A stretch of 35,278 nucleotides of DNA. Origin: Rhodothermales bacterium (GTDB taxonomy: Bacteria; Bacteroidota; Rhodothermia; Rhodothermales; UBA10348). Every line of letters starts with the position of its first letter. Positions within the stretch are counted from its first letter, which is position 1. Under the pieces are notes generated by a model. It saw only the letters and a list, made by a program, of their open reading frames with translations, was not told where the DNA came from and searched no databases. The stretch covers positions 271,775 through 307,052 of the forward strand of contig JANQQV010000006.1 of assembly GCA_028284865.1 (NCBI GenBank). The letters run 5' to 3'. Positions 24,972-33,282 of this stretch are shown here, one piece after another. The position numbers and the translations under genes are program-made.

Positions 24972-25907
24972 TTATCGGCGAGTGGAATCCGGACGGGCCT
25001 GCACACTCACGGAAACGCCGGAGGCCGACAGGCCCTCCGCGAGTCCCTGCATGCTGGCCTGGATATCGACTTCGATGTCCCTGAAGAGCAAGTCCAGCTC
25101 CCGGTACAATCCAAGCGTGTCGAGGTCAGTCGTGGCGCCCAGCTCAGCGAGCTTCTGAATGCGCTTCACCGTCTGTAAACGGTCCATGTACTGACGCTCG
25201 AAACCAGCGGCACGCGCCGACTCCGCTTCAGCCAAGCGGTTGGCTTGTTCTCTGAATGCGGCGGCCCGGCGGGCCTCGCGTTCCGAGAGGTCATCCTGCC
25301 AACGAATCCATCCGCGTCCCTCGAATTCCCGGGTGTCGATGGCAATCGTCTCTGCCACATCCGAATCGATGATGACGTGCACGCCGCTTTCGTCACGCGA
25401 GAATCGGACGGGCGGACGCGATGCATCGCCCCGGTCTCGGGCGGCATCGGCGATTTCGAACATGGTTGCGAGACGTTCCGGCAGTTCGCGCATCTCGAAG
25501 GATGCGCCAGCCGTGGCCGGTGCTGCAATCACGTACGGTTTGATGCCGGATACAGAGTCGCTGGGGTACGGAAGAGCGGATCCTGGCTCCTGGAACAGCA
25601 TGAGCTCAACATCTTCCGGTGTGACGACGGCGCCTCGTGCTTTCAGGTTGAGCACATTGGCCGCCACCGTCTCCACGACTTCAGGCGAGACTTCATCGCG
25701 CTCGATCCGGCCGGAGAACTCGGCAAATTGCCGGGCAATCTCGTCTTTCTCTCCGTCGCTTGCCGCCAACTCGATCAGTCGAGTCCCGAGCATATCTAGG
25801 GTATAGTCCATGATATCCCCGCGACGATCGCCGATCAGGAAGTACCCACTCAGGGCTACCACCATCAGGGCGATTATGACTCCATATTCTCTCGCAAACG
25901 CAGACAT
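24972..25907 (-). CDS. Membrane-anchored protein with predicted coiled coil, function unknown
   Basis: I do not recognise this 311-residue protein. Residues 9-26 (GVIIALMVVALSGYFLIG) form a single N-terminal transmembrane segment, with the rest likely outside the cytoplasmic membrane. The C-terminal part, about residues 205-260, is rich in Glu, Arg and Ala (SEREARRAAAFREQANRLAE) and likely coiled coil. A putative folded region in the middle includes HVIIDSDVAETIAIDTREFEG. It precedes queD by 90 bases on the same strand and follows the SDR gene. No function is inferred. Confidence 0.7.
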   Translation of the reverse strand: MSAFAREYGVIIALMVVALSGYFLIGDRRGDIMDYTLDMLGTRLIELAASDGEKDEIARQFAEFSGRIERDEVSPEVVETVAANVLNLKARGAVVTPEDVELMLFQEPGSALPYPSDSVSGIKPYVIAAPATAGASFEMRELPERLATMFEIADAARDRGDASRPPVRFSRDESGVHVIIDSDVAETIAIDTREFEGRGWIRWQDDLSEREARRAAAFREQANRLAEAESARAAGFERQYMDRLQTVKRIQKLAELGATTDLDTLGLYRELDLLFRDIEVDIQASMQGLAEGLSASGVSVSVQARPDSTRR

Positions 25908-25997
25908 GCCGGGTTACAGGCGCCTCACGCTGTAATGTTTCGTTCGGTTGGTGCCTGATAACGGGGAAACAGGTCATTTTGTTATGCCTGCTTTGAA

Positions 25998-26759
25998 TCA
26001 GGCTCCCAGCCCACCGTCGATCTTGATCGTCTCGGCTGTGACGAACGAGGCTTGGTCCGATGCCAGCCAAAGGACCACGTCGGCTACCTCTTCGGGTTCC
26101 CCGATGCGGTTCATCGGATGCCACGAGCCAGCCTGGTCTTCATTGTCCTTCTCGTCCGTACCGAACACGCGATCGGCCATTTCGGAGCGAATGACAGCCG
26201 GACATACGGCATTGACGCGAATCCCGCGCTGGGCGTATTCGAGGGCCGCCGCCTTGGTGATGCCCACCACGCCAAACTTGCTGGCGGCATAGCCCGAGCT
26301 TCCCGGGAATCCTTTCACCCCAGCCATCGATGCCATGTTGATGATGGAACCACCGCCGCGAGCGAGCATGGCCGGGATCTGGTGACGCATGCACATCCAT
26401 ACTCCGGTCAGGTTGATGGCCAGGAGGTCATCCCAGATGTCTTCGGAGTGGTCAGGCGTATCGACATTGAACGCGCCATCGATGCCCGCATTGTTGAAAG
26501 CGACGTCCAGTCCGCCGTAGTGGGCGACGCAGGCGGCTACCATGTCTCCGATCTGCTTGCGATCCGCCATGTCCGCGCGATGAAAAACCGCCGTACCACC
26601 CTCAGCCCTGATCCGGGATGCAACCGCTTCCCCTTTCTCTTCGCGTCGGGCAACCAGGAACAGCTTGGCACCCTCGCGCGCGAAGACATATGCCGTGGCT
26701 TCTCCGATTCCGGAGCTGGCTCCAGTGATGAGGACAACTTTGTTTTCGAAACGGGACAT
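25998..26759 (-). CDS. Short-chain dehydrogenase (SDR family oxidoreductase)
   Basis: Classical NAD(P)-dependent SDR, 253 residues. TGASSGIGEA at about 13-22 binds cofactor, NNAG follows, and the catalytic serine and YAASK motif appear in GSSGYAASKFGV. A PAVIRSEM segment and the C-terminal DGGLGA are standard. The substrate is unknown; the sequence type is close to glucose 1-dehydrogenase or 3-oxoacyl-ACP reductase-like SDRs, but such names rarely predict activity. Confidence 0.9.
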   Translation of the reverse strand: MSRFENKVVLITGASSGIGEATAYVFAREGAKLFLVARREEKGEAVASRIRAEGGTAVFHRADMADRKQIGDMVAACVAHYGGLDVAFNNAGIDGAFNVDTPDHSEDIWDDLLAINLTGVWMCMRHQIPAMLARGGGSIINMASMAGVKGFPGSSGYAASKFGVVGITKAAALEYAQRGIRVNAVCPAVIRSEMADRVFGTDEKDNEDQAGSWHPMNRIGEPEEVADVVLWLASDQASFVTAETIKIDGGLGA

Positions 26760-27047
26760 GGCAGAGAAATGTGGGGTGTCAGAGGAGAGGATGCGTCGAA
26801 GCTGTCATTGCGTGGTCCGGTTCAGGAAGTGGTTACAGGTGCGCTTCATTTCCTACCCTCGCAATGTCGTGAATCGTGTACTGCTTTTCGTTTCTCTGAG
26901 TGCCGGCGTTTGCGGCGGGCTGGGTCTGGTTCTCCGGAGTGAACTTCGATCCGCCCCCGCAAGCGACGGCTTTTTTGTCGAGATGCGGCATCTATCCATT
27001 GACGTCTGCGATTTCACGTCGCATTTCGCAAGGAATAGGGGTGGTCT

Positions 27048-27087
27048 AAAAAACAGGCGCCCGGCGGTCCCACCAACCGCCGGGCGC
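27048..27087 (-). terminator. Intrinsic terminator of nrdJ
   Basis: Read on the minus strand, a 12-bp perfect stem (27057-27068 with 27076-27087, GCGCCCGGCGGT and complement) with a seven-base loop is followed by six Ts (plus-strand As 27048-27053). It lies about 93 bases after the nrdJ stop. Confidence 0.88.
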
Positions 27088-27099
27088 TCCCCGTTAACC

Positions 27100-27170
27100 G
27101 GGTGTGGTACTGATGCCCACACCCTGAGGTGAATTATCCCGACCAACGCTCCCGTGCGTCAGGCGGGATA
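27100..27170 (-). repeat. Two further stem-loops in the nrdJ 3' region
   Basis: GGGTGTGG (27100-27107) pairs with CCACACCC (27117-27124), and TATCCCG (27135-27141) pairs with CGGGATA (27164-27170). With the terminator, the nrdJ 3' end contains three successive hairpins. Function unknown; RNA stability is a possibility. Confidence 0.45.
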
Positions 27171-27179
27171 TCAGTGCGG

Positions 27180-30100
27180 TCATCCACACCCACTGGTGTT
27201 GCCGCAGTTGGGGCATGAGTAGCATGCTCCACTGCGCACCGTGATGCTGCCGCAATTTGAACAAGGAGGTGCATCCTCCTGATTGGCGAAGGTTGACTCG
27301 GTTTCCGTTGCCGTGGCGGTGGCCGTAGCTGCTGCTGTTGCCGTACCGTCCGTGGCGCCGGAGCGTCCGAGGAAATCCTCTACCGTGTCGCCCACGAGCG
27401 GGTCAACCACACCGTCGGTGGGCTCCGCCGTGAACATGTCGATCTGCTCGAGATCCGAAGCCGGCTCTTCAGCCACAGGCTCTTCCACCACTTTCTCGAC
27501 CACAGGCTGCGTGAGGAAGCGCATGGAGAGGTAGCGGAAGATGTAGTCCATGATGGACTTGGCAATCGGGATCTGTCGGTTGTTCGTGAAGCCATTCGGC
27601 TCGAAGCGCATGTGGCTGAACTTGTTGCACAGATCCTCGAGAGGCACGTTGTACTGCAGTGCGATCGAGATCGACGTGGCGAAGGCGTCCATCAAACCGG
27701 AGATGGTCGATCCTTCCTTGGCCATCGTGATGAAGATCTCGCCCGGCATTTTTGTATCCGGGTACATGCCGATGTGCAGGTATCCTTCGTGACCGGCGAT
27801 CGAGAACTTGTGCGTCAATGACGGACGCTCGTCCGGCAGGCGGTGGCGAACCGACTTGTGTACGACCCGCTCCACGACTTTGACTTCGGGCTCCACGATC
27901 GTGGCCTGACCGTCTCCTGAAGCTGCTTCTTCCGCTTTCGTTGATCCTTTGGTGTTTCCACCTTTGGACGTGGCCAGCGGCTGGCTGCGCTTGGAGTTTT
28001 CGCGGTAGATGGCCACTGCCTTGAGGCCGAGTTTCCAACCCTGCATGTAGGCGTCGGAGATCTCCTCAATCGTAGTGCTCTCCGGCATGTTGACCGTCTT
28101 CGAGATGGCGCCCGAGATGAACGGCTGCGTAGCGGCCATCATCTTGATGTGACCCATGTGGTGGATCGAACGCTCACCGTTGAACGGCTTGAATGCGCAG
28201 TCGAATACGGGCAGGTGCTCGTCCTTCAGGCCAGGAGCGCCTTCGATCGTGTCCTTTTCGTCGATGTAGTCGACGATGGCTTTGATCGCCTTTTTCTTGT
28301 AGCCCAGACGCTCGAGTGCCTCAGGAACCGTACGGTTGATGATCTTGAGCATGCCGTCGCCTTTGCCGGCCAGCAGCTTGTACTTGACCAGCGCGATGTC
28401 TGGCTCGACACCCGTCGTGTCGCAGTCCATCATGAAGCCGATCGTGCCGGTCGGTGCGAGTACCGTGGCCTGCGCATTGCGGTAGCCGTGGACTTCGCCG
28501 AGGGCAACCATGCGGTTGGCCGACTCGCGTGCTGCTTCGAGCAGATAGTCTGGGCAGGAATCATGAATGGTGTCCACTGCGTCGCGATGCATGCGCATCA
28601 CTTCGAGGAATGGCTCGCGGTTGGCATCATAGCCCTCAAACGTGCCAATCTTCGGGTTGCCGGCGATCTCGGCTGAGCGAGCGTAGGCTTCGCAGTGCTC
28701 GATGGCCATGACGGCTCCAGCCACGGCGCGTCCTTCGTCGCTGTCGTAAGGCAGGCCCATCGACATCAGGAGCGCACCGAGGTTGGCAAAGCCGAGACCG
28801 AGCGGACGGTAGAGGTGGGAGTTTTCGGCGACGGGGGCGGAAGGGTACCCGGCGTTGTCCACCAGGATTTCCATAGCCGTGATGTAGACGCGGGCCGCTG
28901 CGCGGAATCGCGTGACATCAAAGGTCCCGTCTGCACTCTGGAACTTGCGCAAGTTCAGCGAAGCCAGGTTGCAGGCCGAATCGTCCAAGAACATGTACTC
29001 GGAGCAAGGATTGCTCGAGTTGATGGCATCCGTGTTCTTGCAGGTATGCCAGCGCTGGATCGTGTCTTCGTACTGGACACCAGGGTCACCACAAACGTGC
29101 GTGCCCTCAGCAATTTTCTCGAGGATGCCAGCCGCATCAACTTCCTCGATCACGTCACCTGACTTGACGGTGCGAAGACCGTAAGCAGCATTCTCGTCGG
29201 CGGCTGCCATGAGTGCATCATCGACGCGAACGGACTGGTTGACGTTCTGGAAAGCGACAGAGCCGTATGCCGGGCCGTTAAAGCTACCATCGTACCCTTC
29301 TTCGATAAGGGCCCAAGCTTTCTTCTCTTCTTCCTGCTTGGCCTCGACGAACTCCATGATGTCCGGGTGCCAGCTCTTCAGCGTCTGCATGATAGCTGCG
29401 CGACGCGTCTTGCCACCCGACTTGATCGTTCCGCCCGTGGCGTCCTGTACCTTCATGAAGGAGACCGGTCCGGACGGTACGCCACCGCCGGAGAGCTTCT
29501 CACGGCTCGAGCGCAATTTGGACCAGTCTGCACCGACGCCTGATCCGAATTTGAACAGCCGAGCGGATTCGCTCATGAGCTGCCAGATATCATCGATCGA
29601 ATCCTCGACCGAAATGATGAAGCAAGCAGATGCCTGTGGACGGATGTACGGGTCGACCGCTACAACCTTCTTCTTCTTGCGGTCCCAACCGAAAATGGTC
29701 TTTCCACCGGAATCGGTGATGTTGTACTGCTGGTTCAGGCCAACGTTGAACCATACCGGGCTGTTGAACGCGCCGTACTGGTTGACACACAGCCAGGTCA
29801 GCTCCTGATAAAATGTCTCGGCATCCTGCTTCGTGGCGAAGTAGTGCTGCTTCGCACCCCAATCGGTGATCGTGCGCGTAACGCGGTGGATAAGCTGGCG
29901 AAGGCTGTTCTCCCTGCCACCTTCACTCGGGTGCACCCCGTTCATGGACAGTTCGCCGTAGAAATACTTGCTCGTGACCACGTTCGTGGCCAGCTGACTC
30001 CAATCTACCGGGAATTCGACGTCGGTCTGTTCAAAGATCGCTTCGCCCGTGTGATTCTTGATGGAGGCGTCACGACGCTCCCACTTCACAGAGTCGAACG

Positions 30101-30203
30101 GATCTTCTCCTTCGGTCGAAAAGACGCGGTCAATAGTCAGACCGCGTGTGACATCCATTGTGGTGTCATCTCCAAACAATGAGTCCCGGTTGGTTTCAGG
30201 CAT
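27180..30203 (-). CDS. nrdJ: Adenosylcobalamin-dependent class II ribonucleoside-diphosphate reductase
   Basis: Makes deoxyribonucleotides for DNA synthesis using a coenzyme B12-derived radical, oxygen-independently. The N-terminal region holds GAFNSPVWFNVG and C194 in QASACFIISV; the catalytic loop is NPCSE (N398, C400, E402), and C411 follows in SACNLASLNL, giving the cysteine pair and radical site. The long C-terminal part ends in a Thr/Ala low-complexity linker (about residues 945-970) and a zinc ribbon with CSNCG and CPNCG pairs, a tail known in this subfamily. At 1,007 residues it is in the size range of large NrdJ. The organism therefore needs cobalamin. Start ATG 30203. No AdoCbl riboswitch was recognised upstream. 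Confidence 0.94.
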   Translation of the reverse strand: MPETNRDSLFGDDTTMDVTRGLTIDRVFSTEGEDPFDSVKWERRDASIKNHTGEAIFEQTDVEFPVDWSQLATNVVTSKYFYGELSMNGVHPSEGGRENSLRQLIHRVTRTITDWGAKQHYFATKQDAETFYQELTWLCVNQYGAFNSPVWFNVGLNQQYNITDSGGKTIFGWDRKKKKVVAVDPYIRPQASACFIISVEDSIDDIWQLMSESARLFKFGSGVGADWSKLRSSREKLSGGGVPSGPVSFMKVQDATGGTIKSGGKTRRAAIMQTLKSWHPDIMEFVEAKQEEEKKAWALIEEGYDGSFNGPAYGSVAFQNVNQSVRVDDALMAAADENAAYGLRTVKSGDVIEEVDAAGILEKIAEGTHVCGDPGVQYEDTIQRWHTCKNTDAINSSNPCSEYMFLDDSACNLASLNLRKFQSADGTFDVTRFRAAARVYITAMEILVDNAGYPSAPVAENSHLYRPLGLGFANLGALLMSMGLPYDSDEGRAVAGAVMAIEHCEAYARSAEIAGNPKIGTFEGYDANREPFLEVMRMHRDAVDTIHDSCPDYLLEAARESANRMVALGEVHGYRNAQATVLAPTGTIGFMMDCDTTGVEPDIALVKYKLLAGKGDGMLKIINRTVPEALERLGYKKKAIKAIVDYIDEKDTIEGAPGLKDEHLPVFDCAFKPFNGERSIHHMGHIKMMAATQPFISGAISKTVNMPESTTIEEISDAYMQGWKLGLKAVAIYRENSKRSQPLATSKGGNTKGSTKAEEAASGDGQATIVEPEVKVVERVVHKSVRHRLPDERPSLTHKFSIAGHEGYLHIGMYPDTKMPGEIFITMAKEGSTISGLMDAFATSISIALQYNVPLEDLCNKFSHMRFEPNGFTNNRQIPIAKSIMDYIFRYLSMRFLTQPVVEKVVEEPVAEEPASDLEQIDMFTAEPTDGVVDPLVGDTVEDFLGRSGATDGTATAAATATATATETESTFANQEDAPPCSNCGSITVRSGACYSCPNCGNTSGCG

Positions 30204-30886
30204 GATTTCTCTTCAATTTTCGGGGTGCAGCGTCAATCCGACCAAGTCGCACGGACTGGCATCATGACAATGTCTGTGGTAGGGCGATGTCAACTGGCAT
30301 CTGGGCACCGACCATTCAGCGGGAAAGTCGTCAGCCAGGCAGAAAAGCCGGCAAAAGCACGACGGTGGGACCGCTTCCAGGGCCGATATTCGCCACTTAA
30401 CCTTCCTGTGGGGTCAGAAAAATAACGGTCTATGCAAGGGCGTCGAAAGCCTGAGCATAAACCGAAAAGTGTAAAGTGGCGGCGGGTGCTGATACCAATA
30501 AATGAGACGTATCGCCGTTATGCAACCTTTTTTTGTCCACATCTACACACTGGCCACGTTATCGTCGCCTATTCCGTGCATTGCCCTATTCCGAGAGAAT
30601 CAACCCGCGCAAAATGACGAACGGGATCAGGATATGTCCGTTATTGCTTTTGGGTCCTGTGGAAAAGCATTTTTCTATCCACGCAGTTTTCCACACCGGG
30701 TCTTATGGGAACGTCAATAACGGAGTTTAAGCTGGACCAATAACGGCTTTTATTGATTCCAGCCAACCCGCGTTGATTTGCACGATCTTCTCTTCGCTTG
30801 GCTCGAACCCGACACGGATTCACAGGTACAACCGCGCCTGATCCCGAGAGGGTTTTCCACGATCATCTTTTCCTCGCCCGAACATC
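30204..30886. promoter_or_regulatory. 683-base AT-rich divergent spacer with DnaA-box-like and AATAACGG motifs
   Basis: Lies between divergently transcribed nrdJ and the 133-residue gene. Hand counts for 30481-30540 and 30601-30780 give 43-50 percent GC, below the surrounding genes. It holds two DnaA-box-like sites matching TTWTNCACA (30658-30666 reverse, 30687-30695 forward), weaker ones (30533-30541, 30675-30683, 30853-30861) and repeats of AATAACGG. No gene-sized ORF is convincing. Whether it is a replication origin, a DnaA-regulated promoter of nrdJ or other control region is undecided. dnaA, dnaN and gidA are not adjacent. Confidence 0.5.
30421..30746. repeat. Five AATAACGG/CCGTTATT motif copies in both orientations
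   Basis: Exact AATAACGG at 30421-30428, 30716-30723 and 30739-30746; exact CCGTTATT at 30638-30645; a seven-base copy CCGTTAT at 30515-30521. A further core CGTTAT lies at 30557-30562. The flanking base before the motif is often C, giving CAATAACGG in copies 3-5. The last two are 23 bases apart. Confidence 0.6.
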
Positions 30887-31288
30887 ATGGACTTCAACGA
30901 ACGCAGCGCATATCCCCATCCCGGTGACTTCAAGGTCATGCGACCCGAATACCTGGAGCAGGAGGACGGCTTCTTCGTCGCAAGCATCACTATTACGCCT
31001 TTCAAGGTGACGGGCAAGAGTGCCACCATGGCCGGCGCGCGTCGGGCTGCGCTTTACGAAGCAGAAAAGACCTACAAGTCCTACCACCCATCTTACCGCG
31101 TGACGAATCCCTACCCGGCAGAGTTCACGGATCAGGAGGGGCAAGCCTGGAAACTGCTCTCGCCCATGCAGCGGGAGAAACTGGGCGACTTCTCATTCAC
31201 GGACGAGGATGGCGAAGAGGACTACGCTGACATCGAGCAGATGCTGATGTGGGACATTCGCCCTACCAAGGAAGAAGTCGCGGGATAA
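30887..31288 (+). CDS. Conserved-looking hypothetical protein, 133 aa
   Basis: I do not recognise a family. The product begins DFNERSAYPHPGDFKVM and is acidic overall, with C-terminal stretch FSFTDEDGEEDYADIEQ. There is no signal peptide or membrane segment, so it is probably cytoplasmic. It is divergent from nrdJ across the AT-rich spacer and stands 23 bases before the DUF2256 gene, with which it may be co-transcribed. Confidence 0.65.
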   Translation: MDFNERSAYPHPGDFKVMRPEYLEQEDGFFVASITITPFKVTGKSATMAGARRAALYEAEKTYKSYHPSYRVTNPYPAEFTDQEGQAWKLLSPMQREKLGDFSFTDEDGEEDYADIEQMLMWDIRPTKEEVAG

Positions 31289-31311
31289 TCGGACACGCGG
31301 AGTCGGGTTGA

Positions 31312-31464
31312 ATGGCCCGGATGAAGAAGAAGGGAGACCTCCCACAAAAAACCTGTTCCGTTTGCGGCAGGCCGTTCACATGGCGCCGCAAGTGGAAAGA
31401 TGTGTGGGATGAAGTACGCTACTGCTCAGAGCGCTGCCGCAGGGAAAGACGAACGTCTACCTGA
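31312..31464 (+). CDS. DUF2256 small zinc-binding-type protein, 50 aa
   Basis: A 50-residue protein reading [20 protein letters not shown], then [19 protein letters not shown] and [10 protein letters not shown]. The four cysteines form a CxxC...CxxxC pattern as in DUF2256 (a short family with CxxC-F-W-R-K-W and YCSERC motifs). Likely a zinc ribbon and probably nucleic-acid or protein binding, but function is unknown. It is below 60 residues, so easily missed by length-filtered annotation. Confidence 0.82.
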   Translation: MARMKKKGDLPQKTCSVCGRPFTWRRKWKDVWDEVRYCSERCRRERRTST

Positions 31465-31496
31465 AATCCAGTCAGAACGGGTGGCTCGCGTAGGGG

Positions 31497-31664
31497 TCAG
31501 TCGCGATGACTGGCCAGAACCCAGATGGCGTGGACCAATCCTGGAATGTAGCCGAGCAGTGTCAACAGGATATTGAGCCAGAACTGGCCGCCGAATCCGA
31601 CCTTGAAGAAGACGCCGAGCGGCGGGATGATCACGGAGAGGATGACGCGAAGCAGATCAGCCAT
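31497..31664 (-). CDS. Pmp3/YqaE family (UPF0057) small membrane protein
   Basis: A 55-residue protein with two hydrophobic helices: LLRVILSVIIPPLGVFFKVGF and FWLNILLTLLGYIPGLVHAIWVL. The IIPPLGVF and LGYIPGLVHAIW patterns are the signature of the stress-related Pmp3 family, which affects membrane potential in eukaryotes; bacterial function is poorly known. The ATG at 31664 is used rather than the longer frame to 31703 because the family begins near MADLLRV. It is convergent with the DUF2256 gene. Confidence 0.88.
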   Translation of the reverse strand: MADLLRVILSVIIPPLGVFFKVGFGGQFWLNILLTLLGYIPGLVHAIWVLASHRD

Positions 31665-31769
31665 GGTCTTGCAGGAGACGTGAATGGGTCGGTTGTCTGG
31701 CACCCGGAATGATCCCGGATGAAGTGACTGCGTCTACGGTGGAATTCGTCCAGGGATGCAGTAATCCGT

Positions 31770-33260
31770 CTATCGTCGATCGCGGAAATCGTCCGCATCC
31801 AGCTTGGCGAGAAGTTCGTCCTTGACCTCAATCATGTAGGCGTACGCCGCGTCATGCTCGTTTGGGATCGTGCCCTCAAGGATGGCCTCGCGAATGGCCT
31901 CCTTGATTACCCCGACGGCAGGAGAGGGCGGAAGCTCGAGTACGCGCATGATTTCAGCACCATCGACGGGAGGCTGGAAGTTGCGCAAACGATCCTTCTC
32001 TTCGACTTCCTTGAACTTCTCTTCGACGTGATCGAAAGCCCTGAGGTATTTGCGCACCCGCTTCGGATTCTTGGACGTGATATCGGCGCGAACGAGCGTC
32101 ATCAGGTCCTCGATCTTGTCTCCCGCGTCGAAGAGGAGTCTACGCACAGCTGAATCCGTGACCTGATCATCCACCAATGCCACGGGCCGATGGTGCAGGC
32201 GGATCATGTGCTGCACGTACTTCATCCGATCGTCGACCGGAAGGCGCAGCGATCGGAAGATCTTCTTGACCATCCGGGCGCCCCGTTCTTCATGGCCATG
32301 GAAACTCCATCCGATGCCTTCGGTGAATCGCTTGGTCGATGTCTTGCCGATGTCGTGCAGCAAGGCGGCCCAGCGGAGCCAGAGCGTGTCGTCGCATGAG
32401 CGTTCGCCGAGACTTTCGACAAGATTGTCGACGACCTTGAGCGTGTGGAAGAAGTTGTCCTTGTGCCGAATGCCATCGACGGCTTCGACGCCTTGAAGGG
32501 CCACCAGGTCAGGAAGCAGGTGATGCAAAACGTCGGCTTCGTGGAGCAAGCGAAATCCAACCGATGGCTTTTTCGAGCAGAGGATCTTGTTGAGCTCGAC
32601 GCCGACCCGTTCGCCCGAAAGAATGTTCACCCGATCCGCCATCAGGCGCATACCGGCAAGTGTGATCGGGTCAATCTCGAAATCCAGCTGCGCGGCAAAG
32701 CGGGCCGCGCGAATGATTCGAAGCGGATCGTCTTCGAAGGTGGTCTTCGGATCGAGTGGCGTGCGAATGACGCCAGCATTCAGGTCGGCGATACCACCAA
32801 ACGAGTCGACCAGCTGACCGAAAGCGTCCGGTCGCACATCAACAGCCAGGGCATTGATGGTGAAGTCGCGGCGGAGTTGATCGTCCTCCATCGTTCCAGA
32901 CTCCACTGCAGGCTTACGCGAAGCGCGATCATAGCTCTCTTTGCGCGCCCCGACGAACTCCAGCACCAGGTGGGTGTCGGACGGGCGATGGTAGAGACGA
33001 ACGGCTGCCGTGCCGAAGTTCTCGTAGCGATGGACCTCCGAACCACCCAGTTCCGTCTGAACGGCTGAGGCCAGTCGCAGGCCAGATCCGTCTCCCACGG
33101 AAACGAAGTCGATGTCCGATGTCTCGCGACCCAGCAGCGCATCGCGCACGGTGCCACCCACGGCATACGTCTCGATGCCTTCCCGCTCGGCGATGGTGCC
33201 CACCGCCCGAAGCACGTCCACGAAGGGCGTCTGATCCAGTATGACGGCAATCGAACCCAT
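31770..33260 (-). CDS. cca: tRNA nucleotidyltransferase (CCA-adding) with HD domain
   Basis: Class II nucleotidyltransferase that adds or repairs the 3' CCA of tRNA. The N-terminal catalytic domain has GGTVRD (35-40) and the DxD metal motif at D49/D51 (SDIDFVS), then RRDFTINALAVDV near residue 135. A C-terminal HD phosphohydrolase domain is seen in LHDIGKTSTK and GHEERGARM. At 496 residues it is longer than E. coli Cca (412) but matches HD-domain CCA enzymes of Bacteroidota. A poly(A) polymerase (PcnB-like) role cannot be excluded by eye, although the HD domain and size favour CCA addition. It starts 22 bases after the lipoprotein stop, so they may share a transcript. Confidence 0.86.
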   Translation of the reverse strand: MGSIAVILDQTPFVDVLRAVGTIAEREGIETYAVGGTVRDALLGRETSDIDFVSVGDGSGLRLASAVQTELGGSEVHRYENFGTAAVRLYHRPSDTHLVLEFVGARKESYDRASRKPAVESGTMEDDQLRRDFTINALAVDVRPDAFGQLVDSFGGIADLNAGVIRTPLDPKTTFEDDPLRIIRAARFAAQLDFEIDPITLAGMRLMADRVNILSGERVGVELNKILCSKKPSVGFRLLHEADVLHHLLPDLVALQGVEAVDGIRHKDNFFHTLKVVDNLVESLGERSCDDTLWLRWAALLHDIGKTSTKRFTEGIGWSFHGHEERGARMVKKIFRSLRLPVDDRMKYVQHMIRLHHRPVALVDDQVTDSAVRRLLFDAGDKIEDLMTLVRADITSKNPKRVRKYLRAFDHVEEKFKEVEEKDRLRNFQPPVDGAEIMRVLELPPSPAVGVIKEAIREAILEGTIPNEHDAAYAYMIEVKDELLAKLDADDFRDRR

Positions 33261-33282
33261 GCCTTGAAGCGACCGTCCGGGG

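Larger units (their letters stand above)
26760..27179. other. 420-base intergenic region, no supported gene
   Basis: Between the SDR start and the nrdJ stop. The plus strand from 26791 has an ATG preceded by AGGAGAGG and a hydrophobic stretch, but that frame continues through the nrdJ terminator hairpin, so it is not called. Three hairpins lie within 27057-27170, described separately. Confidence 0.5.

Noticed and set aside
26791..27132. A 113-codon plus-strand ORF preceded by AGGAGAGG and with a hydrophobic stretch
   Set aside because: It runs through the nrdJ terminator hairpin, ends in arginine- and proline-rich sequence with no family pattern, and is probably a chance frame.
30204..30480. 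Possible cobalamin riboswitch upstream of nrdJ
   Set aside because: No B12-box-like sequence or matching pattern was found by eye on the minus strand. A covariance search could still find a divergent one.
31770..33260. Poly(A) polymerase assignment for the nucleotidyltransferase
   Set aside because: The HD domain and overall length fit HD-type CCA-adding enzymes better, although activity cannot be proven from sequence.
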